A DNA stretch of 64,000 nucleotides from Flexamia atlantica (GCA_035578135.1 JAQJVK010000024.1:1860001-1924000), one strand, 5' to 3'. Positions 22,952 to 36,065 are shown, counted from the stretch's first letter. A program made the numbers and translations. The notes: generated by a model from the letters alone, not told the origin.

Positions 22952-25914
22952 TCAGTGTTCTGCAACTTAATATGCAGAGGAGCAGGACAGCAAACGACTT
23001 GCTGTTCCAGTTCGCCACGGAGCAGGGTGCTGACCTACTGCTTCTCAGTGAGCAGTACCAGAACTGACGCTCCGCGCAGTGGTTCTCGGATCCCTCCGGC
23101 ACTGCGGCGATATGGATCTTGGACCTCGGGAAGGTGCCTGTTCTCGATTCCGGATCGGGCAACGGCTTCGTTTGGGTGAGGAGCAGGGGTTTCACTGTCT
23201 TCTTCTGTTACCTCACGCCTAACCAACCGATCGTAGACTACCGCCACATGGTCGATTCCATCGAGGAAAAGATTATGAACACCTCTGGCGGGGTCATAGT
23301 CGGTGGCCACTTTAACGCCAAAGCCGTGGAATGGGGTTCCCCGCGGACCGACACTCGAGGTCGTTACACCCTCGAGTCGGCTGCCAGGTCGGGCCTCTGT
23401 ATCCTCAACACGGGCGGCATTTCCACCTTTCGCCGTCCGGGGTGCAGAGAGACGATCCCTGACATATCCCTTGCCTCCGAAGGGATTGCCCAGCGGATCT
23501 CCGACTGGCGTGTCTGCGAGGACTACTCCTCCAGCGACCACCAGGCGATCCTTTTCAAGGTCCTTCCCGAGGGTGCGCGCTTGCGCGCTGAACCTGCTCC
23601 TCTGGCTCGACGCTGAAACACCAGTCGTCTGAGCAAAGAAACTTTTACAAACGTAATTAAAGACCAGAGCATTGAGAATTTCATAAGCGCCGAAGATCTG
23701 GCAGCATCGACGATGCGTCTCATCGCGACCGCGTGTGAGCAGTCGATGCCCGGAGTTTCCCGCCGCCACAGGAAGAAGCCGGTTTACTGGTGGACGCCTG
23801 AAATCGCGGAACTCCGGAGGAGATGCCTTGGTCTCCGACGAGCTGCGCAGCGAGCCAGGAACCGCCCTGATGCAAATGCCAGATCGGCTGAGCATAGAGC
23901 GGCCCGCCGAGAGCTCCGCGGTGCCATCAACCGGAGTAAAGTCAGGTGCTGGAAACAGCTGTGTCAGGATATCGACAACGACCCCTGGGGGATGGGCTAC
24001 AAACTTGTAACCCAGAAGCTAGGGGCTCGCTCACCACCTGCGGTCATGGAACCACAAGCCATGGCCGCCGTCGTCGACACACTGTTTCCCAGCCACCCAG
24101 TTCGGCCAGTCAGGGAATTCGGAGAGGTAGGCGCCTTCCCAGTTTTCCGGGAAGAGGAACTCACCGCTGCCGTCCGATCCCTACGACCCAGAAGAGCGCC
24201 CGGTCCCGATGGCATTCCGGCGGAGGTGCTCAAGCTCGCTGCGGAGGTGAATCCAAGGCTTCTGCTCGATATGTTCAACGCGTGTCTGGCGGAAGGCGTT
24301 TTCTTTTCTTCGTGGAAGGTTGCCCGCCTTGTTCTTATCCCGAAGGCGAAGAGCACACCGGGGACCCCTTCTTCTTTCCGACCCCTGTGTATGCTCGACA
24401 CGGCCGGGAAAGTGCTTGAGAAGCTCCTGCGCGTCAGGCTGACCGAGGCCATCTTCTCTGCGGGGGACTTGTCCCCGCAGCAGTACGGCTTCAGATCCGG
24501 TCGCTCTACCATCGACGCTGTTCAGGAGGTAGTTGAGGCAGTGCGGAGGGCGGAGGACCACAACCATTGGTCGCGCCGCGTGGTCCTTCTCGTCACGCTC
24601 GACGTGAAGAACGCTTTTAACTCCGCCAGGTGGAGCGATATGCTGTGGGCGCTTGAGCATACGTTCCAAGTTCCCTCCTACCTCCTGCGTATGATAGAAG
24701 CGTATTTGTCAGACCGCGTTCTGTTGTACGACACGACCGAAGGTCAGCGGCGCATTCCCATCACTTCCGGGGCTGCGCAGGGGTCCATTCTCGGACCAGA
24801 TCTCTGGAACGTGTCCTACGACAGCTTGCTGAGGCTAGACATGCCCGATGAGACCCGCCTCGTTGGCTATGCTGACGACGTCGCTGCCTTGATCGCTGCG
24901 AGGAACGTCGAGCAGGCAAAACTGAGGCTCAGCGTTGTAATGGCCAAGGTCAACGGGTGGATGCGAGATCACGGCTTGTCCCTGGCTATCAGTAAGATGG
25001 AGATCGTCGTCCTCACCAAAAAGAGGATAAACACCGTGTTCCCGGTGCAGATAGGTGACGTCACACTCGAGACTAAGCCTGCTGCAAAGTACCTGGGAGT
25101 CATGGTCGACAGAAGACTGTCTTTCGGCGAGCAGATCCAGCGCGCCGCCGACAAAGCCGCTAAGGGTGTCGCTGCCCTTGGTAGGCTTATGCCCAATGTC
25201 GGCGGCCCTCGTTCCTGCAAGCGCCGTCTGCTCATGACTGCCGTCCAGTCAGTCTTGCTGTACGGGGCGGAGGTATGGGCTCACGCACTCGAGAAGCGAG
25301 TCTTCCGAGACCGGCTTGCCCGAGTCCAGCGTCGAGGAGCTCTGCGGGTCGCTTCGGCCTACCGCACAGTCTCCGAGCCTGCTGTGTTGGTGATCGCCGG
25401 AGTCATCCCCGTCCTCTTCCTCGCGAGGGAGAGGCAGGCGATTTACCGGAGGAGGCCTGAAGTGGGCCGGGAAGCAGCTGCCAGGGAAGAGCGCGATCGC
25501 AGCTTCGACTCCTGGCAGCGTGACTGGGAAGCCGAGCCGAGGGGACGTTGGACCTTCCAGCTCATACCTTCCGTCCGACCATGGGTGGAACGGCAGCACG
25601 GCGAGGTCGATTACTACGTGATCCAGTTTCTTTCTGGGCACGGGTACTTCCGAGCCTATCTGCACCGGATGGGCAAAGTCGCCAGCCCGGACTGTCTGTA
25701 TTGCCCCGGCATCCCAGACACGTCCGAGCACACCTTCTTTCAGTGCGACCGTTGGCACGTCCGCCGAGCCTCGCTTTCATCTGAGATCGGCGTGGTCGTC
25801 AGCCCAAACAACATCGTTGGAGCTATGCTCCAGGGAGAGGGAAACTGGAACTGTGTCCAGCACTATGTCCAGGCCATTCTTCGGGCGAAAAAGGTCGACC
25901 TCGATCGGCCTTAA
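22948..25914 (+). pseudogene. LINE ORF2: AP endonuclease-reverse transcriptase, R1 clade
   Basis: The frame is 989 codons from ATG 22948, overlapping the ORF1 stop. It is continuous except for TGA at 23065-23067 and TGA at 23614-23616. The first 220 residues are an AP-like endonuclease: LNMQRSR start, LLLLSEQYQ, VGGHFNAK and a SDHQAI end. The usual catalytic Asp of GDFN is His here. From about 23713 comes the reverse transcriptase: FRPLCMLDTAGKVLEKLL, LDVKNAFNSARW (motif A), AAQGSILGPDLW, and YADDVAAL (catalytic box). A C-terminal CCHC-type segment (CLYCPGIPDTSEHTFFQC) ends the protein, as in the R1 and related clades. The enzyme nicks target DNA and primes reverse transcription there. With two stops and the endonuclease change this copy is probably inactive, though the RT domain is open. 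Confidence 0.85.
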
Positions 25915-26125
25915 TCCTCAGCTTTTCCCCACGGAGGATGCCCTAGTGGCGTAATATCAAAGGCCTAGCCCGAAGTAATGTGTGAAACAGTTCTAGGCTA
26001 GTGTCCTCGGTGCCGAGGGAGGTGGTTTAGTCGGTAGTTCACGGGACATCGAGCTCGTGGGAGTCCGACACTACTGAGGGGACAACGAGCCCCTCAGTGT
26101 GCGTAAATGCATTCCACCTCCTACC
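25915..26125 (+). other. LINE 3' UTR
   Basis: About 210 bp of GC-rich sequence between the ORF2 stop and the A tail, containing two related GAGGG/CCTCAG patches (GCTCGTGGGAGTCCGAC and ACGAGCCCCTCAGTG) that could form a stem. In R1-type elements the 3' UTR is the part recognised by the reverse transcriptase. No further coding is seen. Confidence 0.6.
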
Positions 26126-26147
26126 AAAAAAAAAACCCTTTGAGAGG

Positions 26148-29100
26148 GACCATAAGCATGTAAGTACTCACATTGGCAAAGACGACCAAAGTGGAGTTAT
26201 TGAAACCAACCACAGATTAATCAAGTGTACTTTGGAAGTTTGACAATAAACAGACCCTACTGGATTGCTTAATTTATAGCTTTGTAATTGCAGTTAGAAT
26301 AACATTAGTGACTTGACTTTTAGACTTCTGATCGAGGAACATACCGTGTTTCAAAAGTCCCGTACAAGTTTAATATCTTTTAAACTCAATAATATAGGTT
26401 AAATACATTCTGCACATGCCTTCCGATCAATATACTACTTATACGACCAATGCTAGCCTACTTTTTGTGTTAAAGCTGTAACCATTTGAAAATGGAAATT
26501 GCCAACAGGGTTTTATTAAAAAAGCACCTATATGACAGATGACCATGGAAATTGTGTATAAACTTTACAAAACATATTAAATACAGTTCTTAAACCAATC
26601 CTGGGAAGAAGTAATCCGTGTTTTAAAACTTTGATATCACCAACTCAACCTAATAATCAAAATCTAAAGATGGTTGCTTCATATTAAACAAATGCAACCT
26701 TAATGAAGTGACTATTTCTTTAGAACGCCTCTTTTAGTTAGTACTAAAAGATGGTGCTTATCTGAGACTGAATTCCATTCCACATAAAACATTATCCATG
26801 ATGTAAATTGAGATATTTACTAAAATATTATGTATTGAGAAGGATGGGGTTTTTCATAGGGCTGGAAATCGATTTGGAAAATGCATTGGTGAGTTGTTCT
26901 TGACAAGTCCTTCGACATAAATGGTCACTCGATATAGGTTCAGTTTCTTAAGCATGGGTCAGCTAGTGCGTTTGGGTTTTGTTCCTGTCAGGAATTTTTT
27001 AAGAGCCGGTAAAAAACTTATGATAAAGTTTTGATGTCATTTGCATGGTACTGTCCTCTATTGTTAGTATTTTTCAGACCTTATGGCGTTTTGTTTATTT
27101 TGAAATGACTGCAGCTTTAGTTAAGGGCATGACTTTTGGTTAAGGACAAGACATTTTTCTACATTATGTTTTATTTATGAGAGGTCTCTCAATGGGGGTT
27201 TCTATTTGAAAATTTGGGACTACCTCTCTAGAATCGCATTTTTAGGGCACACAGTACAGTGGTTTTCGCAAGACTTAAGGCATACAACGATTTGTTATCT
27301 TACTTATTTAAACTTCACACTGAGAGATCAAATACATAGGTCTAAATCAACCTATCAACGACTATGTGAAATATTAAGCTATAAAACATAAAATGCATTT
27401 ATTATATTATGTTGGTTTTACTTTAAAACTACTATTAGAGTTGGGCCAACGACGATCATGTTCAAGAAGGAATGTGAAGCTTTTCTCGTGTTCAAACTCT
27501 ATCCCAATAATAAATTGAATTTAGCCGCCAGCAGCGCCAATGCAGAGAGAAGGCGAGTTGAACACAAAAGAGACTTTCCAGGAGGATACATAAATTTCAT
27601 GATGTAATTTTCCATCAACGCGCCAATCTTACATCTGACTGTCGTCTTTAAATAATTTGATCGAAGTATTTGGTTATTGTAGAGAAAGTTGTATTACTTG
27701 GGGCAACCTAGTGTATATATAAATTATCTATTGAACGTCATTATTTACATAAAACTTAATAATGTCCTGTAACAATATTTTACGAAAAAACTATTTATTC
27801 TTCATATACTTTAAAACCTCAATACTTCATAAACTTTTCATTATCTAGTACCGTCAGCAACTCATAACTTTTACACTCAGCATAACTTTTTATGAAATTC
27901 ATGCCTTTGTTACTTGCAAAACTATATTATTTCTAAACTACAAATATTTCAAATTGATTTATATTCATACATTATACTTTAAAAAGAGTGACTTTGTTGT
28001 GGGGAATCGACTGCAGTTTACAAACTTTGTTCAATTATAACTTTAACAGCCAACGTCGGTAGAAAACTTGTATAACTCAGCGGTATGAGTTGATTAAAGC
28101 TCCCGCTCGCCTCACTGGGATCGCTATTGAAAGTTACACCTAAAGTGGGTAGAAAGTTTAAATTCCCCGTTTAATTGTTATCTAACACTGTTTGATCAGA
28201 ACAGAAGAATCTGAGAATCTTATAGTTTCACGTAGGATAATAAATTCCGTTTCCTATTTAGATAGTGTGATTATACTTAATTGAAAGCATCATTGTGACT
28301 GACTGGTTCTGAACATTGTGTGATGTTAATGAGGGAATCGTAATAGTACGCATTATCAAAGGCATTATCTCTCTGGGTGACTTATGAGAATAAACTTTTA
28401 ATTAATAAGAAACAAACATATTAAAGAAAGGAATTCTCACTTGTTTTATTTTATTTTAGGTTACACACAAAACCATAAAATAATAGATATTAAAAAATAT
28501 TAAACATATGATTTTGTGACGATGTACGTTTATTTAGTTCAGAGGCAAAATAGTCAATGTTCCAATAAATCGTAACACTTTTTCTCAAAAAATTACTAAC
28601 AGAGTTTATTAGAAAAGTGGCGACAAAATAGACTTTAATGGAGAATCCACAAATGGAAAATGGACTTTCCTTAAGCACATGAATTCCCCAAGTAAGTATT
28701 GTCTTATAAATAGTTAATTGTAATCCGAATGCTAGTACTCATTAACACAAAAATAAATGTTACAGATATTTAATTTTCAAACATTACGTGTACTACAAAT
28801 GGAACTAAAACTGGGTTGGCTGCCGTCTAATATCTAGTTATTAATTTATATAGTTTAAATAGCTTTATGTTACAGTCATTGTCAAATAAAAGTGGTGGTT
28901 GTTGTAAACGATATTTTTATAAATAGTTTACCCTCAGAGCATATCTCTTGATTACAATAAAACGTTGAAAAACCTTGCTTAATTCTCAACGCAAAGGCGT
29001 AGATAATTGATCCGTTTCTTTAGAGCGTAGCCCTAAGCAAGACGAATCTGTAATAAAATTTAATCGTGAGCCTACCACTTAAATTTGAGCAACTCGTTTT

Positions 29101-30749
29101 CGATTCACTTCAGTAATGGCATAACACTTATATTTTCTTTTTTGTATTGGTATATTACTGAATTAGGCCAGATTTCCTTTTTGGGCAAAAAATAAGTTTA
29201 ACGTACACTGGCTATTCAATGTGTTAATTTAAATAGCCACGCTTAGCAGTATTGTAGAGAATCATATCATATTGTTTTCCACATTTAATTCATCAGATGT
29301 CATTAAATTACAGTACATAGTAGAATTAATGATCATGAGCTACGTCTAGCTTGGAAATTTTATGTGTAATTCACAAAACTAGCATGATTGATTTCAATCC
29401 TACATCATCGAAATATTGTCTATTGAAATTTATTTCAGCACTAGGCATTTAACCGTAAAATATTAAAAGAACACAGTGAACAATCATAGACAAGTTGCTT
29501 GTCGAATAGAGACAATTGCACATGGTAAATAAAAAGGCAAGATCGAAGAAATACATTTTTTTATTCATTATTAGATACGTCTATTTATGAGGCAAATACG
29601 AAGTAGGCCTCAGACATACAATAATCCTTTTTGTTATCAGTAAAAACCCTGGCTTATATAAGTGTTGATATAAACTTCCTTTATCAGCCATATCGCACGC
29701 TGAGGTGGTTGCTTCTTATTTTCAATATCCGTAGTATAAAATAAGATGGTAAATTTGTCATAGTAGAAACCTTTTAAATTACTCGTAATATACTCAGGTT
29801 TTGATCATACTTCCTAACAATGATATATTTTAAGTTTTTCAACAGCAAAAATGGTTTACTTAATCATTTGCACTAGTGAACTAAGTGTTGCATATTTTCT
29901 AGGTGAGACATTTTGCCAACTTATAAAAACAATACGAGCCTAAAACGTTTGGTTAAAACTGTACTGCTATTTCACATTTTACAAAATTAAAAGGCTACGT
30001 TTTCAACAGCTACAACTACAGTAGCTTTAACTTATTTCAAATGTATTAGTAAATGTCATAACGTTTATAAATAATTGCTGTAAATATTTTCTTTTAAGTT
30101 CTTCATTCCACTCAAAATTTCGATTGTTCTCTGTTCTGTAATAATCCGTGAACTTAGGTTGGGGTTAATTTCGGTTTAAGAGTTTCCTGACAATCTTTGA
30201 TCCCCAGGATATTGAATTCGCAGTTGATTGTTTTGTCACTTCCTGGAAAGGCTTTAATATTCAGTGTCTTCCAAGTGCTGTTCTTATATTATATTCAAAT
30301 AAATAATAAATCAGTACTTACAAATCAAAGTTAGATTGTAACGTGTTTAGACTTATGTTTTTTTTTTTAATTTAGTTAAAAGTTGGTTATAGCATTTACT
30401 TTTAGACTTCATTTATAGAAATAATAAATACTGTAGCTAGATATTTTAAAGATAAGCAATAATGAAATAGTTAAAAATATAATTACCTCCAGATAAAAAA
30501 ATATAAACCAAACCAATTACTACGTAATTATAAATAACCACTCACTTTTATAAGAGACGTGGCTAGTAAGGCAAACGTTTAATGAGTAAATTTCAATTAC
30601 AGTTGTACAAAGCTCAGTTACATTTTGCCCGAGGATCCCAGCTTTGGAAGCTTATATCAAAGGTTGTAAACAAGTTGTGTTCGCACAGCAAACGTTTCCA
30701 AACGTCTGCAGTCAGTGTGCGGGCGACTTGACCTGTACGAACCGCTTCA
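26148..30749. other. No gene recognised (4.6 kb)
   Basis: Uniformly AT-rich DNA with no recognisable protein motif, RNA gene or clear repeat. The frames at 27206-27391 and 28490-28678 look like chance. It could be intron or intergenic DNA. Confidence 0.45.
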
Positions 30750-30857
30750 AATCACGTGGCCCAGCCGTCCGTAAGTCCAATGCTAAAATTAATACTTTCT
30801 CATCACCACTCATGGATTCCGTCGAACCCACTGTGGTACTTTGGTATTATACGGAGG

Positions 30858-31166
30858 CCACCCTCATACAGCGCGCTGCAGCGGCTATGTTAAGTTGGGT
30901 TATAAATATGTGAGTAGGAGTTTCCTCATTTCGTTACGAATCGAACGATACCAAATGAGTCATAGTTTCACCGCCAAAACCCGTTGACAGGTGATGCGCA
31001 TGCCCCGGTCAACGACCAGACCTGTGCCTACTTGGAGGGGATTTGGCGGTGAAAGTATGACTCATCTGGTATCGTTTGATTCGTAACATAACGAGGAAAG
31101 TCCTACTAACCTGTTTATGATAACCTAACCCAACATAACCGCCGCAGCGCGCTGTATAAAGGTGGC
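30858..31166. mobile_element. Foldback element (0.31 kb)
   Basis: The left CCACCCTCATACAGCGCGCT..GCAGCGGC is complementary to GCCGCAGCGCGCTGTATAAA..GGTGG on the right. Complementarity continues through the ACGAATC.AACGATACCA and TTTCACCGCCAAA blocks to a small loop near 31000. It is non-coding. It sits within the left side of the Penelope-like remnant. Confidence 0.8.
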
Positions 31167-31666
31167 GATCGGATGTGGACGATAGCGGCGGTGACGATGT
31201 GAACACTCAATCCTCGCTGACATCGCTTCCTTCTGGGAGGCAGAACACAAATACAATTCATCATAATTAAGTCAAATTTCGACAGTAAGTCGATTAAAGT
31301 ACGTTCTTCACAATGATGTAGTTATATTTGGTGTCCAGCAAAACAATCTCTTTAAAAAAAACATTAAATGTACAGTGGCCTCCGTACAATACCAAAGTAC
31401 CCGCACTGTCTTTATTGCAGGACCATGGTTTTCGGCGCTTCGCCATCTTCAGCTACTAATGAATGTAAGAGTTTCCTTATATAAAAAATGGGGGGGGGGG
31501 GTTCTAGTTTTTTCTAGGGTTACTGGTGACGGGGGAATTCCTGGTATTGGACGGTTCCACTGTGGTGGTGGGGCGGTGGGGTGAGGGCGGGTCAACGTTC
31601 TATTATTTATTATGGTCTGGAATGTTCTCGCTAGTCTTTGTAAATAATTTTCTTGAATTTATTCTA

Positions 31667-32046
31667 CTATTTTAAGTAATTATTGAACAATTTGAGAAAT
31701 TCCGATCCAAAAACTTCTGTTTGTTCGTTTATGATTTGTCCTTTTAATTTTCGTGTATAAATGTGTAAATTTTCTTTCTTATCTAATTTTTGTCCTTTAT
31801 TTAAAACTTCGATTATTTCTAAACTGTCTTCTATTCTTCCTTAATTATGATTTTCATTAAGTATGAGTATGACATAGTGAGATTAAGGTTTTTTACTGTT
31901 TCAATGAATATAAATGTTCTTTACATCTTTCTCTGAAATTTCTACCTGTTTGGCCAATGTATATTTTATCACAGCTAAGACATTTTAATCTATAAGCACC
32001 AGATTTTGAATATTTGTATTCTTTTTATATTTCAATGAGCAATTTC
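31667..32046 (-). pseudogene. Penelope-like GIY-YIG endonuclease and C-terminus
   Basis: On the minus strand the frame reads SGAYRLKCLSCDKIYIGQTG then RNFRERCKEHLYSL, followed by TAA at 31893-31895. This is the GIY-YIG nuclease core: AYRL and YIGQTGR with the conserved Arg, and a Cys pair before it, as in Penelope-type proteins. After a frame change come EDSLEIIEVLNKGQKLDKKE and IINEQTEVFGSEFLKLFNNY, ending at 31667. That matches the tail expected of these proteins. The nuclease normally follows the reverse transcriptase, but that domain is not present here. The gene is dead: one stop, at least one frameshift and no RT. Confidence 0.75.
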
Positions 32047-32300
32047 CTTTTTAAGTTTCCCCCGTCATCGATAAGCCTAGAAAACACTAGAACCCCCCCA
32101 CCATTTTATAAGGAACAAACTTGTAGATTCATCAGTAGCTGAAGATGGCGAAGCGCCGAAACCATGGCCTTGCAATAAAGGCAGTGCATTCGACGGAATC
32201 CATGAGTGGTGATGAGTTTATACTCGACGCACGGAATCGACCACAACTATCGACGGATTAATACATTCTTATGGACGGTCTAAGCCACGTCACGTGGCTC

Positions 32301-34892
32301 GGCCTGTACATGAGAACAGGCTGCAGAGCCAATCAGGTCGTCGACGCTTCATTACTCTGGTACAGACTTAAAATAAAATAAGCGCGAAACTTTAATGAGC
32401 CGTTGATTCTGCCGTGTATGCAATCCATACTTTAATTGCCGATAATTCTGCAACTAGTAGCTGCGAAATGCAAATGCTCACACCAAGCTTGAAAACTAGA
32501 ATTTTCATTTTCAGAAAACATAGTTCATGTATAAGTGTGAAGTGCATAGGTGAGTAAGTGTGATTAATATTATTATTTTTTCACTATTTTCGCTTTCCCG
32601 GGCTACGATCGAATAAAAACTTCAGAGGAGGTTGGAGTTGGCTGCCATGTTGGATTTCTACTCCATAAAAGCCAATGTCAATTGGTATGCAGGATTTCTC
32701 GTTTTTTTTGCTCGGAAAACTAAAGTTTATATGTCAAATTAAAGCTCTTTTTAAACTCTACCGGACGTAGGAGCTACATTTTCAAATAAACTAGCCATTT
32801 TTTTGTTAAATTGAAAAAATAACTTTTGATTATTTTTTTACGTCATTTATCAAACTTACCGAAAATCGGTTCCTACGTCCGGTAGATAATTCAATTAAGA
32901 TTTCTAATATTAGACTTTTGAAATTATCTAATTAATAACAACGACAAATTTTTGCATACCAAAAGGCAAGTCAAGCGAAAATTTAAGGTAAATTTGAAGG
33001 AATTGTTTGCAATCAGCTGACTTGTGAAGAAAATTAGCCGGCGCGGAGGATTACATTCTGCTTGGTGACTAACACGTATGAGAGTCCGTTGCTTGCTGTT
33101 TCAGCATTATTGACTAAGGATATTAGTTTAAATAAGTGTGTTTACGACATTTTCAAAAATTTAATATTTTTGGAAAGTTCCAACAATATTATTACGCACT
33201 ATTTCGTGCATTGTCTACGGTGGAGCAAAAGTTCCAAACTTCACCGCAGAATTCTATTAGCAGCACCTGTCTCTCCAACCTCCTCTTAAAATATGTAACG
33301 TATGGGGCTCATTTCATAATAAAGTGCAGCAAATAAATTTGTAACTGGCGTATAATTATTTTATTTATTGGTAGCATGCATGTAATATGTCAATATGATA
33401 CTGATTATTTTTATTGAAATCGATGTAATGAACTATTTATATTTATATATAAGTTTGAATTATTCCTAAGAAATATTTTTTATTTTAATCATGTATCTGT
33501 AGGTGTAATAATGGTAATAGTGTGTTGTATCCCAGGCAAGAAGACATTCTTATTTACAAAATTTTTTCAGCATGTTTTCTGTTAAATTGTGATGTAAAAT
33601 ATACTACAATATAATTGGAATGTATAGCTTATTTGAGGTTGAATAAATAAATAGATAACATTTGGTATATTATCCTTGAGTCGAATAGATTTTACTACTA
33701 ATACTTTTGTTGTGATTTATTGTTTGTGTTTCCCAAAAATGTATTACTGTTTGTTACAGGAATTGTAAAATGGCTCTCATAAATAACTCAATGACTCACT
33801 GTAAAACCTTTAAGCATAAAAAAGGTAAAAAATGTAATCAATACAAAGCAAAAAGGAAAAATTTAACTTTAGTTATTAATTTTACTCTATGCAATCAATA
33901 TATTTCGCTCTGATTCATTTAGCGGTGAATTAAAAAGCGCAAACCTACTACTAAAGGCTGGAACATAATTTCGGGATACCTAAGAGGAATTCATTTACTT
34001 GTACATTTTATAACTTTAGAAAATTCCTGCAAAGTTACGGTGGAAAACATTCCACGAATGTTCTAGGAGGAAGGTGTTCAGTTGAGTCGGAGAATGCTCG
34101 ATATGATACATTATCTAAATACCTTAACCGTCAATGGTTATTTGTAAGCCTGATAAAACTAAAACCAAAGATGAAATTATTGATTTTTTCCTCTCCTTTT
34201 GAAATGAGTTTTTTATTTGGGTTTTTTTATTTAGGGTTTTGGTGAGTTTCCTAAGGATATATAAAAAAAAGTTATTTATGTAATTAGTTAAAGTGATTTA
34301 GTTAAGATGATTATTAATTGGTCAGTACATTAAGTACTTTTACGTAATACTCGTTTCTTTTTGGACCACTTGATATGTGTTTAATTTTTTCACTATTTAA
34401 ATTTGAATTTAAAAAAATGGCTGAAATTTTTTATTGTCCGACGATCTTCAAGTTTGATAAACAAACTTATTAACATTATCTAGAAACCTTTTGACCATGG
34501 TTTACGTTTAATTACGTCACAACCGTTTCTTTATTTGGAGTAAAATACAATGTCAGTCGTCTTGCAAGTTCGTATTTTGTAAAATTACACAATTAAGGTG
34601 TAAACAAACATTTCCGCACATAAATTAAAATTGAGTTATTCCGGCTAACATTAATGCGGGATCAATTTGTGTATACAAGCGAATAATGATGAAATAAACT
34701 CGTTTAAATCTGCGAATTAGACTGGCGGTTATTAAGCCAACAAACTATAAAAATGAAACTTAAAAATAAATTGAACTATAAAAACCAACAATATTTGGGC
34801 CAGCAAAAATATTGATATTTGTGTACTCTTGGCTTTATAAATCCTCGTATTATGAGTATAACACAACACACGCTTCCAAACACACTTCCACA
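32301..34892. other. No gene recognised; weak inverted repeat
   Basis: CTACCGGACGTAGGAGC at about 32757 is partly complementary to TCCTACGTCCGGTAG at 32871-32885, and outer TGGTATGCA/TGCATACC also pair, so about 32680-32965 may be a degenerate MITE. The remainder to 34892 is AT-rich without recognisable content. The frames at 33062-33336 and 34732-34926 have no motif support. Confidence 0.4.
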
Positions 34893-35345
34893 ACACACAC
34901 CACACTTCCACTTTCACACTTTCCAAAATATATGTTCCTATTTAAAAAAGCCCAATCAAAGTAATAAAAGTCCTAATCTTCACATTTAAGTCCAAATTTA
35001 GGTTCCGACTTAAGTTCTTGAGAGTAAGATTTCATTCCCGAACATTGAAAAGAGCAAGATAACCCTAAAAGGTAAAAATACCTGCTTGAAGGAAAGGAAA
35101 ACAATACCTGCTTGAATGGTCATTGGGTTAATAAGAAGCAGCTCAAATGGTCCTCGAGGACGTTTCCTTTATATTATACTTTTCTACTCTCTAGCAAATC
35201 CGTATTACTATCAAAAGTGCTTACGAGCACTTAAACAACTTCGATTAAATAGATAGATATACGATATTATAGATAGTATGATAGATTAAATAGATATTAC
35301 GATTTTCAACAAACATAATTAATATTTAAGGCTAATATTTGATTG
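34893..35345 (+). repeat. 0.45-kb direct repeat, copy A
   Basis: From ACACCACACTTCCACTTTCA to GGCTAATATTTGATTGGGGA this block is repeated with few differences at 36066-36518, same orientation, starts 1173 bp apart. It could be a tandem segmental duplication or a pair of terminal repeats around a 720-bp interior. I see no TG...CA ends, primer-binding site or gag/pol, so LTR status is unproven. Confidence 0.85.
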
Positions 35346-36065
35346 GGGAAAAGGGGTAGTATCAAACGTGAACGCATGCAGCACGCTGGCGTAATGGAGG
35401 AAATTTCAATTTCAAGGGGCTTAAATTGGCAATTTTAGACGCAAAAAATTCTAAATCTTAAATTTGTATATAATTTTCTCGAAGATACGGGGAAATAGAA
35501 CCCACATGACCTGTTTTTGAAATGTTGTTATTTTTAAGGGGTTTAGGGCCAATGCCGACAAAGGGATATCATTACAGGAATCAGGACCAACTGTTATACA
35601 ACTGAATTAAGAAGAAGCAATGGGCTCAATCGCCATGAAACGAAAGGTCATAAAAAAATAGCTGGCCAATTTTTCAGCTATTGCCGGAAAATTTTACCGG
35701 CAATAGTTTAATATCCAGTGAAATATTCTGGTAAACTATGAACCACTCCAATCTTAAAATAATCCAAACTGCTAAAAATTCGAGAGAGTTTAAAATTCGA
35801 GCATTTGCTAAAATTACCTCGTAAAGATCTATGTTATTTACTTCTACTTTTATTTCAAGCCATTATATTCAACATATTTTCAATTTGGACGAATGTATTT
35901 CAAATATTGCTGTAAAATAATGAACAAAGAGTAATGATAAAGTAAACATGCCACGAGTGGAGTTTCAATAATTCGCAGATGAAGTGGTGAAACTAATTTT
36001 ATGTATCGGAACCTAGGGGGGGGGGGGCACTTAGAGGGGGGCCTAGAGGGTGGGAATATCCCTCA
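35346..36065. other. Interior between the direct repeats
   Basis: AT-rich and non-coding. It includes a G run at about 36017-36027 and GCATGCAGCACGCTGGCGTA at about 35374, with AAATTGGCAATTTTAGACGC nearby. The latter resembles CATGCTAAAATTGGCAACTT just inside the TTAA element at 43937, so the two may share a repeat. Confidence 0.4.

Larger units (their letters stand above)
22567..26133 (+). mobile_element. R1-clade non-LTR retrotransposon, 5'-truncated
   Basis: The element holds the end of ORF1 (gag-like, zinc knuckles), an overlapping ORF2 (endonuclease plus reverse transcriptase), a 3' UTR of about 210 bp and a short A tail at 26126-26135. A 14-bp target duplication flanks it. The 5' end is truncated within ORF1. 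The first about 70 bp is scrambled, with GTCCATAATG and GAAGCTCCTG each present twice. The GC content is far above the surroundings. Only two in-frame stops are present in ORF2, so the insertion is comparatively recent. Confidence 0.85.
30750..32300. mobile_element. Penelope-like element remnant with inverted terminal segments
   Basis: A GIY-YIG endonuclease fragment on the minus strand is flanked by inverted copies of one terminal segment. The segment containing CTGAAGATGGCGAAGC..GCCGAAACCATGG is on the plus strand at about 32138-32172 and inverted at about 31420-31465. Further out, TCATGGATTCCGTCGAA (about 30812) matches the inverse of 32189-32205, and TACTTTGGTATT.TACGGAGG matches the inverse of 31376-31400. 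Mixed-orientation terminal repeats are common in Penelope-like elements. No reverse transcriptase domain was recognised. A foldback element interrupts the left side. Confidence 0.65.

Noticed and set aside
23035..25780. Several long minus-strand frames in the LINE
   Set aside because: They are antisense shadows of the GC-rich ORF2 and carry no motifs.
32680..32965. MITE with CTACCGGACGTAGGA arms
   Set aside because: Inverted similarity is short and patchy and no boundaries or duplication could be set. It is mentioned only within the non-coding stretch.
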